Below are positions 1 through 8,330 of a stretch of 21,776 bases of DNA, in pieces. The DNA comes from Chara braunii (taxonomy: Eukaryota; Streptophyta; Charophyceae; Charales; Characeae), in NCBI GenBank assembly GCA_003427395.1, contig BFEA01000013.1, forward strand, positions 4,084,572 to 4,106,347, given 5' to 3'. Below the pieces are notes generated by a model, which was not told where the DNA came from, searched no databases, and worked only from the letters and a program-made list of their open reading frames with translations. Each line of letters begins with the position of its first letter. The first letter of the stretch is position 1. The position numbers were made by a program, and so were the translations under genes.

Positions 1-371
1 CCGCATGCACTGCCTAGTGCCCGAATCCCTCCACCAGTGGCGAGCTCTTTCCTTTATGGAAAGTGCTCGCCCAGTCTGCTCCCTGGCTGGGCCTCGTGTA
101 TTTCCAGTAGCTTCCAATCGGGTCAAAGTGTCTGCGCCCAGGCCCATTCAGACAGTGGCCTGGGACCGAATTGGTTGAGCCTGCCCAACCACCCAGGAGT
201 AAACGTGAGGTTCTCCCTGCTTCGCCTGGGCTGCTGGAACAGCCTAGAAGGCTCCAGAATTATTTCTGATTCTCACGAGTATGAGGATGTAACCAACTGG
301 CGCATGGCAACTGTCTGGCGCCCACCAAACTTTGCCAAAATTGACGAACTCATGCCATATTGAAATTCAGG

Positions 372-585
372 GGCCCGCCTTCACTTAGGGAGGGCTCATG
401 CTTGCTGAAAGAGCCCTACAGGGGCATGCCAAGGAGCCAACTCGTAACAAGGCCTTGTCGAAGATCCATGCCCACATGGGGTTTACAACAGGCTCTGCTT
501 GGGCCCCTCAGCCTGGTCTCATAGCCCTATAAACAGGCATTGGCACATATTTGCAGGCCTGCCTTCACTTAGGGCGGGCACGACA
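372..585. repeat. Two copies of a short hairpin-forming motif
   Basis: The phrase CCTTCACTTAGGG occurs near 376 and again near 560, each time between GC-rich arms (GCCCGCC or GCCTGCC on the left, GGAGGGC or GGCGGGC on the right) that can pair around the TTCACTTA loop. Spacing is about 184 bp. This is a short dispersed or decayed tandem repeat of unknown origin. Confidence 0.35.
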
Positions 586-1127
586 TCTTTCAGACACTGC
601 CGAGGATCCAAATCCTCGCAGAGTGGTCACACACAGACTACAGTAGACTGGCCTGCACCTGGGGCATGGTCGCGGCCACATTTGCGGACGTTGCCCCTGC
701 CTCTTCATTTTCCTCTTCCTTTCCCCCTTTTTTTTCCTTTTTTTTTTTCCCTACCTAGATCCCCCTTGTTTTCGCCATGGAGGAAGCAGCCTTGTTGCGA
801 AAACGAACGGTCGCCCCTCACATAGTCATTTACGGAGACGAACTAAAGTCAAGCTCAACAGGGTCTTCTCTCCACCTCTTCCCCACACGCGCCCGTACCT
901 GGGCGTCAACAGAGCCAGGTTCGGGCACGCCTGGGATCTGCAGCCCATTTCAAAATGAACGGGCACAGATAGGCAGCGCCACGATGAAGAGGAACGAGGA
1001 GGAGGGGGGAACAAAGAAAAAAAAAAAAAAAAAAAAATCCAAAAAAGAGAAAAAAAAACAAAAAAAAACAAAAACCTCCTAAGCCTCCTAAACGAACGGG
1101 GGTCGCGACGCCCATTGCTTCATCTTT

Positions 1128-1146
1128 CAGGGACTACAAGTCCCTG
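1128..1146. other. Perfect 8-bp inverted repeat, 3-nt loop
   Basis: CAGGGACT, loop ACA, AGTCCCTG. The next bases (TGTAG) can alternatively pair with CTACA inside the hairpin. It lies about 65 bp left of the PLE target-site duplication. It could be part of an older foldback element or chance. Confidence 0.35.
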
Positions 1147-1211
1147 TAGTTGCCCTTGTGCCACCTGACGCTTTAGTTTAGTTTTTTTTTCTTTTATTTT
1201 TTCTTTCAGGC

Positions 1212-1224
1212 CGTTAGTTTTGCC
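1212..1224. repeat. Left target-site duplication of PLE A
   Basis: CGTTAGTTTTGCC here is repeated exactly at 7604-7616, directly outside the right end of the element. A perfect 13-bp direct repeat abutting both ends of a 6.4-kb unit is the footprint of its insertion. PLEs typically leave duplications of variable length of about this size. Confidence 0.85.
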
Positions 1225-1263
1225 CGTAAGGGTTTGGTTCTTGAATAAGCGGTAATTCGAGGC

Positions 1264-1438
1264 CTGGCCTCCGGGTGTTAGTCCCGGGGCCAGTCGTGCT
1301 GTGGAAAGTTGATTTTGAGCATTGCACCTGGGACCTACGACCGTCAGTCTCGGGTTCACCGTAGTGGTCAGGATCAGTTCTGCTTCCTATTTGTGCGGAT
1401 AATTGAGGTTTTGGCCGGCGGGTGTCAGTCCCGTGGCC
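1264..1438 (+). ncRNA. Three loop-conserved hairpins in left pseudo-LTR
   Basis: Three hairpins share the plan GGNCC, 1-2 nt bulge, CGRG, 7-nt loop, CYCG, GGNCC. A (1264-1293): CTGGCC / CCGGG / loop TGTTAGT / CCCGG / GGCCAG, all paired apart from one bulged T. B (1331-1357): GGACC / CGAC / loop CGTCAGT / CTCG / GGTTC, slightly decayed. C (1413-1438): GGCC / CGGG / loop TGTCAGT / CCCG / GGCC. The stem bases differ between hairpins yet mostly still pair, while the loop stays near YGYYAGT. That pattern points to selection on RNA structure, perhaps a binding site for an element protein. No known RNA family was recognised. Confidence 0.6.
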
Positions 1439-1683
1439 TGTTACTGAAGACGCGAGTTCGAAGATTCTAGTTCTTGTGGCGGTTGGCAGGACTTCCGGCA
1501 GTCTCGAAGAGTTCGTCAGTCACAGGATTTTCGGACAATCTGAGCTGTTCGTGAGGTCACGGTTTCGAAGTTTGCTTTGCGTAGGTGGTCGAAGAGGTTT
1601 CTTAGTTCTGCATCTATTTCGGCAAGACCTGAGTTTCTTTGATAGTTGATGTCATCTACGGTTCTTTTAAATAGTACACAGGA

Positions 1684-1692
1684 TATATATAG
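1684..1692 (+). promoter_or_regulatory. TATA-like box in left pseudo-LTR
   Basis: TATATATAG is present at the same place in both pseudo-LTRs (second copy near 7164-7172). It is about 470 bp upstream of the ORF1 start. A promoter inside the pseudo-LTR is expected for Penelope elements. Strand and function are inferred from the orientation of the ORFs. Confidence 0.4.
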
Positions 1693-1882
1693 ATGCACTC
1701 ACGTACAGTTTTTGTCACCTCACGACCGACCAAGACCCCTGAGGAGAGCCAGTGGCGGCCGGCCGAAACTAGTCGGGTCCACGCCGCTTTGTTTTATTTG
1801 TATACTTTTCGAAGTCCCGTTCGGGAGACAGCATTTTATATCCTGGTGTACTACTCCTCATTTCCTCTCTTTATCTCTCCTT

Positions 1883-1885
<3 letters not shown>

Positions 1886-1924
<39 letters not shown>

Positions 1925-1966
1925 CTCTTTTTCTTTTTTTTCTCTCTCTCTTTCTCTCTCTCGTTT
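1886..1966. repeat. CT microsatellite in left pseudo-LTR
   Basis: About 17 CT units followed by T-rich CT sequence. The equivalent tract in the right pseudo-LTR (about 7363-7493) has roughly twice as many units. Serine/leucine-repeat frames read from it are artefacts of the microsatellite. Confidence 0.85.
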
Positions 1967-2159
1967 CATGATTGAGTCTCTTGAATGAATGGGTGTGGAT
2001 TCTGCCTGTTGACGAGTGTTTCACTTTTGGTGTGAGGAAGTCAACGCTTGAACATTGGATGTACTCTCACTTTTTCTCGCGGAGTAACCGTCGTAGAGGT
2101 TAGACTACGTTACGTGTGGCTTCGTTATACCATTGTTGTTGACGTCATCCGTGTTAGCT

Positions 2160-3574
2160 ATGGCTAATCTCGCTCCTACCAGTGTTCGCACCTGTTACAG
2201 CTGCGGTGATCCTAACCATTTCGCTTGGTGGTGTCCTTTTAAAACTGCCGCTCCTAGCACTAATCACACCCCTGCTGCTGTGCCTGGCAGGCTCCTATTC
2301 TAGCTTTGCCTACCCCTTCGCTTCCACCACTGCCACCTCCTCCTCCCCCACCTGCTGTCCCACAGACGTCAAGCGCGGCAGTTGCTTCTTCCGGTAATTC
2401 TAATGGTCAATATTCGAAAGGCAGCGGGTGGTTTAATACTAACTAGCGGGTTGCGGCCTTGGAAGATACCGTGGCCAGAATGAAAGCTCGGTACGACGCG
2501 GCTATGGAGAAAGAAGCAGCGCGTTTGCGAGAAGAGGAGGAACTGAAAAAGGAGAAGGTAGAAGAAGAGCGACGCCTCAAGGAACGGAAGGACGGAGAAC
2601 AGTTTCAGAAGGAGATGAATGAGGCAATGAATGCCAGGCTGGATACGGTCTGCGAGTCATTTCGGAACCAAAAGAAGTGCTCGGCAGTGGACGAGCAGAA
2701 GATCGGAAAACTTGAAAAGGAGATTGAGAGCTTACGGCTTTCGCATAGTAGAGCAGCAAGAAATGATGGGGCTTCTACCAGCAAGCCCATTGTGAGAGAC
2801 GATGCGGTGCTGGCGTGTTTGTTGCAAGAGCATGAAGAGATGAAAGCGAGGGTGGAAGCAGCGGCCGTCGCAAACAAGCGAGTCGAATCCTTGGAAGAAT
2901 CGCTACGGGTAATGAAGCAGCAGCACGAGTGTGCTGTGCAGGACGCCGAGAATTGGAAGAAGGAAGCAATGAGGTCCGGAAACAAGAGAAGCCGCCTGGC
3001 CACTTCACCTTCGTCACAGTTGAAGATGGCGCCCTCATCCACGCCTCGGAATGCGCCGGCTGAACGGGCGGCCGTTGATCCCACGCAGCTGGTTCACCTG
3101 CATACTCTAGAAGTGAATGCCCTCAAAGAGTTGAGGCTACAAGAGCTGAACAGGAGACGAGAGGCGGAGCAGGAAAATGCGAGGTTGAAAGAGCAAATGG
3201 CGAAGATGGACGCTGAGAAGAATGCTCCTCGTTCCGCTTTCCAGCAGAAATTAGACGAGGTGGGCGGTTCGTCTGTGAAGACGGGACGTGGAAAGAAGAA
3301 GGTTGTTGTAGGGGATGAGACCGTTCTAGAGAATGAGCAAGTTGTTTTCATTCGTGAAGCAAGGAGAGAATTACGAACAAAGAGGAAGGATGATCTTATG
3401 GAGATCTGTTCAAAGGAGGGTGTGAAGTACTTTACTATACCTGATACGATTGCAGAGATCATCGCCAAGCACGTGGAGAAGACGTTCGGTAAGAAGGCTA
3501 CTGTACAAGAGATCTCAGAGGATGGAAGCAAAGGCGACGATAAGGAGGATGGGAGGGACTCCGCTGATTCTTAG
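2160..3574 (+). pseudogene. PLE A ORF1: zinc-knuckle/coiled-coil gag-like protein, broken
   Basis: The likely start is ATG at 2160, in the favourable context GCTATGGCT, 89 bp after the pseudo-LTR. Residues 12-25 form a CX2CX4HX4C zinc knuckle (2193-2234), the RNA-binding fold of gag and ORF1 proteins. The frame stops at 2301. The reading continues after a frameshift (about 2280-2300) in another frame with a Pro-rich linker (about 2318-2364), the phrase GQYSKGSGWF, then TAG at 2444. The long open part follows (first ATG 2480, stop 3572-3574). It is a highly charged coiled coil (about residues 1-240 of that part) and ends in a small domain around RRELRTKRKDDLMEICSKEG that resembles a SAP/HeH helix-loop-helix; this last point is a guess. 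Probable role: nucleic-acid chaperone or RNP scaffold for the element RNA. Confidence 0.7.
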
Positions 3575-3609
3575 GTTCCCTCCCGAACGCGGCACGTCTT
3601 TGGTCATAA

Positions 3610-6504
3610 GCTGCTGCTTGTCTAGAGTATCGTTCCTCTTCTGCCAGTAATCTTAGATGTAAGGCGGTTGATGCACTTTTTCATATTGTGGTTGTCTTGC
3701 TTATTCTGCTCGGAGTGATTCCTTGGATTTCTAAAATCTCTTCCTGTGTCTCGAAGTGGTGGTTGTCCGGAGGTGTTCTGGAGGGTCCGTTGGTTTATGT
3801 ATTAGTATCCCCTTGGTATCGTCATTTTTATATAGGAAGCACGGGGAGGGACTTGGGGACCAAGTGGAACGAGCACGTGTACAGGGCGTGTAATGATGCA
3901 GTGATTATGAAAGGAAGGAGGAATGAACGACTGTACTGTTGGTTGAGACGGTGTGGGGCGGAGAAGTACGTGGCTATCCCTGTTTGTTTATGCTCCAAGG
4001 AAGATTTGGAAGCAATGGAACGGTTTTACATTCGTCTCTTTTCTTCATGATTGAATTCAAGGGACAAACCTAGGAAAGCGAGGAGGCGACGTTTAGGTAA
4101 GAAAGAGAGGCTTCGGTTGAAAAGGAAGCAAGGTAATGACAACCTGTCTGTTCGAAATGTTTCTTTGCTTACTTTCCATACCTCCTGCGGACTGTCTTCT
4201 ACTAGTCTTCTTCGCGTTCCGAATTTCTGCAGAGACCATTCTATTCATAGAGTTTTCGTGGTTTGTCGAGACGGTCCATTACTGCTGGACAATTGGAAGG
4301 TTTTGAAACGTTGTTATGGTTCCTCTGTGATTTCGTGTGCGTTTGGTAAGGATTAGTTGAGGTGCTCGAAGGGATGGCTGAGAGATGGAGTGGTACTGCT
4401 TTTTGAATCTATCGTCCCCTTTTGCAGACGGTCGTTGGCTCTCAAACCGGTTTTGTATAATTTTCTAAGTCATCCTTTCTCTCGTTGTGAGCTTAAGACG
4501 TGGGAGTTCGGTAGGCTCGTGTATGCATTCTCCGCTATTCGGTGTTTCCAAGATAAGAGGACGCGGGGTAGGCTTCGCTTTATTTTGTCTAAGGTTATTG
4601 GGCAACGATTCAGTATCCACATTCGTCAAAGGTTGGTAATAAGGATTGTTTTCGATGACCGTTACTGCAAAGCAGAAATATGGAAAGCGGTTGCGTGTTT
4701 GATTGGTTGGACATTGACGCCGCATGGGGACATATGTTGATCCGACGTTTACGTGTGGTATGGTGCAGAAATAAATGCGTAGGAGATCTGGTGCACAACC
4801 ACCGTGCAGTGGCGAGAATTTGTGACTTTGATTGTAGTTGTGCAGAGGTTGACGAGCGGTTGCCTCGTACTAGTGGTCATGTTTCGTTTCGGATGTGCTC
4901 GACTAACCTTTTTCCTAGTTGCATGCGGAATTCTAAAAATATTCTTCGCCCAACTGGCAGGGATCCTATATCTATTCTCAAACATAAGATTATCGCTTCC
5001 TTTGCAATGGTTGATTCTCTTCCCTCTCTCCATCATCACGATTTTGCTCACGGTGTGCTTGATTCATGCGTCCTTAAAGGCGCGTCTATCGATTCTTCGT
5101 AGTTTGATTGTCAGGATTCTTCTTTGGATTTGGTCATACAGCAGAAGAAGAAGTTGGATGGTCCGGTTTGTCCTCCTTTGGACCATAATCTTGGAGACAC
5201 CTTCATTTGCTGTCCTTCTATCTATGGGAAGGGGATGAGAAATTTGTTTTTGGACAATGCTTCTTTCGTTCCGGTGCTTGAAACAGAGGTGGAGGTCATC
5301 AAGCAGTGCAGGCAGCAATACGAAAAACAAAAATTCACCAAGATTGGTAAGTGGCGGAAAGATGGAACGATTGGCCGCGCTTTTTGTCTACCAAACCACA
5401 AGGATACCTCTAGGTGGTGGTCAATTTGTCCATCGAATACTGAGGGTTCCGTTACCTGTGGTAAACGTGTGGCAAGGGTTGTGAACTTTTTGTTGTGGAA
5501 GATCCCTGAGAAATTGCATTTTAATATGCGTCGTACATCGGACGTCATACATAGAATTGTGAAGATCAATGGGCAGGTAGGGAAGGATGATTTGTTGATC
5601 GGGAGCTCGTTCAACGTAAAGGAAATGTTTTCCAATCTTCAACATCACTCAGTCCTTCGTTCTCTTCTCTGGATCTTGGATTTTTGGACCTCTGAGGGTT
5701 TTTCTGCTGTTCTAGTCCGATTGCATGGGAAGATGGTACGTCTAACCAAGGGTAAGGGTGAGGAGGGTTGGATTAAGTTGAGTTTTGCACAGATTGTCGC
5801 GTTCGTCAGGTATGAGCTGGATAACTGTTATGTGATGGTGGTAGGACGGTTGATTCGGCAGATCGTTGGGATTCCAATAGGAAAATTTACAAGTCCTGCG
5901 TTGGCTTGTCTCTTGTGTGCTTATGATGAATATCGGTTTCTTTCTTCATTAGGGGTGGATAGGAAGGAGCCTTGGTGCACGGTTTCAGAATTGTGGACGA
6001 TGTGTCGTTTTTTGTTAAGATACAGTCGTCGAGTGGCACTTCGAAAGTGAAGGCTGATGGGATTATGGATCGTTTTCGTGGTTGTTACGACAAAGGGTTG
6101 GTGCTGGAACAAACTAGTACTAGTCAAGAATGGGACTTTATTGGTTGCATTTTGAAGGTCACGGAGAACCCGTGCAGGGTCATTTGTGTGGCCACTCATA
6201 AGAATCAGAGAGGAGAAGTGAACTAACCTTTGATTTTTCAGAGTATTGATGATTATTGTTATTTTTCCAGTCGGCAACAGAAGCTTGCTGTGATCAATTC
6301 CTTCTTTCACAGGGCTAGGAACTTCACGTCGGTTCCCGGGTTAAACTGCCTTTCCTCTTTACCTTGAAGAATGAATTGTGGTTGCACGATTACCCGGATC
6401 ACTATTTCGATAGCGCATTAATATTTTTTTCTCGTAAGTATGCACGTTGTTGGGATCACTGGATTCCCATCCTTACCGGCTGGCACCGGTTGCTTCGGCA
6501 ATAG
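3610..6504 (+). pseudogene. PLE A ORF2: GIY-YIG nuclease + Penelope-type RT, broken
   Basis: The frame is open from 3610; no convincing ATG is left, so the start is unknown. Domain order: hydrophobic N-terminal stretch; GIY-YIG (3784-4047) with VYVL, FYIGST and the catalytic-type Glu in MERFYI; a basic, nuclear-localisation-like segment (about 4060-4130); a poorly known linker; a Cys-containing stretch CDFDCSC with GHVSFR (about 4840-4890); and the RT. RT landmarks: GRAFCLPNHKD (about 5370-5400), FNVKEMF motif A (5610), GIPIGKFTSPALA motif B (5868), IVDD motif C (5990-6001), DFIGC (about 6131), C-terminal part to TAG 6502-6504. In-frame stops: 4048 (TGA), 4354 (TAG), 5100 (TAG), 6224 (TAA). 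Frame changes: about 4690-4750, 5966 and 6355. Lys stands where GIY-YIG enzymes have the catalytic Arg. The RT would copy element RNA at a nicked target. Confidence 0.8.
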
Positions 6505-6674
6505 TATTGTATACAGATTGAAGGTACTCACGATGGGAATCATGCTTTTGGGAGTTCGTGTGATTGGCACTTCCCTCTATGTATCTCACAACCCTTTCCA
6601 ATCAGGAGGTTGTATGAATGTGGTCGTGTGGGTCATTTGCGCTGAAGGGAGTGTTTTTTTCAATGTTGTGTCGG

Positions 6675-6918
6675 GGACCTGCGAGTGCCAGTCTTGGGGT
6701 CCACCGTAAGGGTTTGGTTCTTGAATAAGCGGTAATTCGAGGCCTGGCCTGCGGGTGTTAGTCCCGGGGCCAGTCGTGCTGTGGAAAGTTGATTTTGAGC
6801 ATTGCACCTGGGACCTACGAGTGTCAGTCTCGGGTCCACCGTAGTGGTCAGGATCAGTTCTGTTTCCTATTTGTGCGGATAATTGAGGTTTTGGCCGGTG
6901 GGTGTCAGTCCCGAGGCC
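6675..6918 (+). ncRNA. Four loop-conserved hairpins at and before right pseudo-LTR
   Basis: D (6675-6702): GGACC / CGAG / loop TGCCAGT / CTTG / GGTCC. A' (6744-6773): as A, but with one G-G mismatch in the inner stem. B' (6811-6837): GGACC / CGAG / loop TGTCAGT / CTCG / GGTCC, fully paired. C' (6893-6918): GGCC / TGGG / loop TGTCAGT / CCCG / GGCC, where the change relative to C is a G-U wobble. D has no counterpart left of the left pseudo-LTR, whose first base corresponds to a position just past D. Confidence 0.6.
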
Positions 6919-7359
6919 TATTACTGAAGACGCGAGTTCGAAGATTCTAGTTCTTGTGGCGGTTGGCAGGACTTCCGGCAGTCTCGAAGAGTTCGTCAGT
7001 CACAGGATTTTTGGACGATCTGAGCTGTTCGTGAGGTCACGGTTTCGAAGTTTGCTTTGCGTAGGTGGTCGAAGAGGTTTCTTAGTTCTGCATCTATTTC
7101 GACAAGACCTAAGTTTCTTTGATAGTTGATGTCATCTACGGTTCTTTTAAATAGTACACAGGATATATATAGATGCACTCACGTACAGTTCTTGTCACCT
7201 CACGACCGACCAAGACCCCTGAGGAGAGTCGGTGGCGGCCGGCCGAAACTAGTCGGGTCCACGCCGCTTTGTTTTACTTGTATACTTTTCGAAAACGCGT
7301 TCGGGAGACAACATTTTATATCCTGGTGTACTACTCATTTCCTCTCTTTATCTCTCCTT

Positions 7360-7439
<80 letters not shown>

Positions 7440-7603
7440 CTCTTTTTNCTTTTTCTCTTTTTCTTTTTTTTCTCTCTCTCTTTCTCTCTCTCGTTTCATG
7501 ATTGAGTCTCTTGAATGAATGGGTGTGGATTCTGCCTGTTGACTAGTGTTTCACTTTTGGTGTGAGGAAGTCAAAGCTTGAACATTGGATGTACTCTCAC
7601 TCA
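6705..7603 (+). repeat. Right pseudo-LTR of PLE A
   Basis: Second copy of the pseudo-LTR. The match to the left copy ends at 7601 (CTCTCACT); CA at 7602-7603 precedes the target-site duplication. The CT/T-rich tract (about 7363-7493, with one unresolved base at 7448) is longer than in the left copy, which explains most of the length difference. Confidence 0.8.
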
Positions 7604-7616
7604 CGTTAGTTTTGCC
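7604..7616. repeat. Right target-site duplication of PLE A
   Basis: Exact copy of 1212-1224 (CGTTAGTTTTGCC), immediately after the right pseudo-LTR. Confidence 0.85.
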
Positions 7617-8330
7617 GTTCGTCAAAACGAATGGGCATCAAGTACGCCTCACGGCGAGTGGGAGTGACAGTGGAAGTGGAAGTGGAGATCTAAAGAAGAT
7701 TTTTTTTTTTTTTTAAAGGAAATTCTGAAAAAAACAAATCTGGGGGTCGCGCGAAATGTGCGCTGATAAAGTGGCAATAGTGGCGGTGGCGGCGCCCGGT
7801 CGTTGGCAGCGGCTGTGTAGGAGCAACGTTGGGGCACGCGGACGCTGATCCTTTCCACGAGGCGCCTACCGTGCCAGGCACCATAGCTGTGTGAGAGCTA
7901 TGGCGACAGTGCCCTGGCGTAGCCTAGCCCTTGAGTGGGTAGGGAGTGCCTTGCACTCCTACGCCATGGCACCCTGGCAGCTCCGCACCTGTTCTCCATA
8001 CCATCTGTCATACCAAACAGGATCTCGATACCAGAGGAGCCGTCCTCCCCTCAAGCCTTCTGCTGGAAAAGGGGGGGCTCCTTTTTCACCATCCATAGGC
8101 CGTGCGCTGTATCTCAAGACACGCCATCTCGACTACTTCGACTACTGGGAGAGCATGGAAGGCGGAGCGGCGCATCTGGACGCAGTGGGAGAGCGTGCGG
8201 CTGTGGTGGCAGAGCTCCGGCATGTCCAAGGGCCACAGCAAGTCTCGTTTGACCCATCTACATCGCAAGGCAGTCTGAAGTTCATTTCACGTCATGTTCT
8301 GTTTCACTTAATTTGGTTGTTGTTTTAGTG
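7617..8330. other. Spacer with strong foldbacks, no gene recognised
   Basis: No domain-bearing frame. A plus-strand frame near 8030-8325 reads as ordinary-looking protein, but I cannot assign it and it has no supported start. Structure: CCATAGCT/AGCTATGG with a 7-nt loop (7881-7903), GTGCCAGGCAC (a near-palindrome just left of it), and a 14-bp inverted repeat with one mismatch (7909-7922 with 7959-7972). These could be the remains of a small foldback element. Confidence 0.45.
7871..7972. repeat. Cluster of three inverted repeats
   Basis: Three adjoining hairpins within about 100 bp: GTGCC-A-GGCAC, the 8-bp stem 7881-7903, and GTGCCCTGGCGTAG paired with CTACGCCATGGCAC (7909-7922/7959-7972, one mismatch, 36-nt loop). 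The GTGCC/GGCAC words recur at both ends, so the whole may be one complex foldback, as in some MITEs. No target duplication was identified. Confidence 0.4.

Larger units (their letters stand above)
1..1211. other. Spacer without recognisable gene
   Basis: I see no gene here. Short open frames lack any domain or codon pattern. The stretch holds a T-rich tract (about 723-751), an A-rich tract (about 1016-1075) and a second T-rich tract (about 1170-1206). The A- and T-rich tracts produce poly-Lys and poly-Phe frames that should not be annotated as genes. Confidence 0.5.
1225..2071 (+). repeat. Left pseudo-LTR of PLE A (5'-truncated)
   Basis: Direct repeat of 6705-7601, in register (offset 5480) from 1225 to about 1855, then shifted by a 3-bp indel and the different CT-tract length. 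I count roughly 20 substitutions in about 640 bp. It starts abruptly at the target-site duplication, whereas the right unit continues upstream with a further hairpin (6675-6702), so the left copy seems cut off at its 5' side. It contains three loop-conserved hairpins, a TATA-like box and a CT microsatellite. Confidence 0.8.
1225..7603 (+). mobile_element. Penelope-like element, N-terminal GIY-YIG type, complete but decayed (PLE A)
   Basis: This 6379-bp retroelement is delimited by a perfect 13-bp target-site duplication. Order on the plus strand: left pseudo-LTR (1225-2071), ORF1 with a CCHC zinc knuckle and coiled coil (2160-3574), ORF2 with GIY-YIG nuclease, basic region and reverse transcriptase (about 3610-6504), a 3' untranslated part, and the right pseudo-LTR (6705-7603). 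The RT motifs (FNVKEMF, GIPIGKFTSPALA, IVDDVSFF) are of the Penelope/telomerase-related type rather than LTR or LINE type. The nuclease precedes the RT, as in the Chlamys/Naiad-type clade; canonical Penelope elements have it C-terminal. ORF1 carries one stop and one frameshift, and ORF2 at least four stops and three frameshifts, so the copy is inactive. The pseudo-LTRs are about 97% identical by eye outside the CT tract, so insertion was fairly recent or the copies have been homogenised. Confidence 0.85.

Noticed and set aside
777-1115. Poly-Lys and poly-Phe frames on both strands
   Set aside because: Produced by A-rich and T-rich tracts; no start context or domain.
1443-1480. Hammerhead-ribozyme-like core (CTGAAGA followed by GAA) in the pseudo-LTR; also CTGACGA on the minus strand near 1515
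   Set aside because: Penelope pseudo-LTRs can carry hammerheads, so I looked for one. No acceptable stem II before GAA, and no stem III with a cleavage triplet, can be drawn on either strand.
1646-1975. Ser/Leu-repeat open frames (also 7126-7518)
   Set aside because: They are translations of the CT microsatellite in the pseudo-LTRs.
1107-7638. Inverted similarity between GACGCCCATTGC (left flank) and CGAATGGGCATC (right flank) of the PLE
   Set aside because: Only 12 bp with mismatches; could be terminal repeats of an older element disrupted by the PLE, but too short to claim.
7891-8328. Frame of 145 codons
   Set aside because: No domain, starts inside a hairpin cluster, and a competing overlapping frame looks equally good; not supported as a gene.
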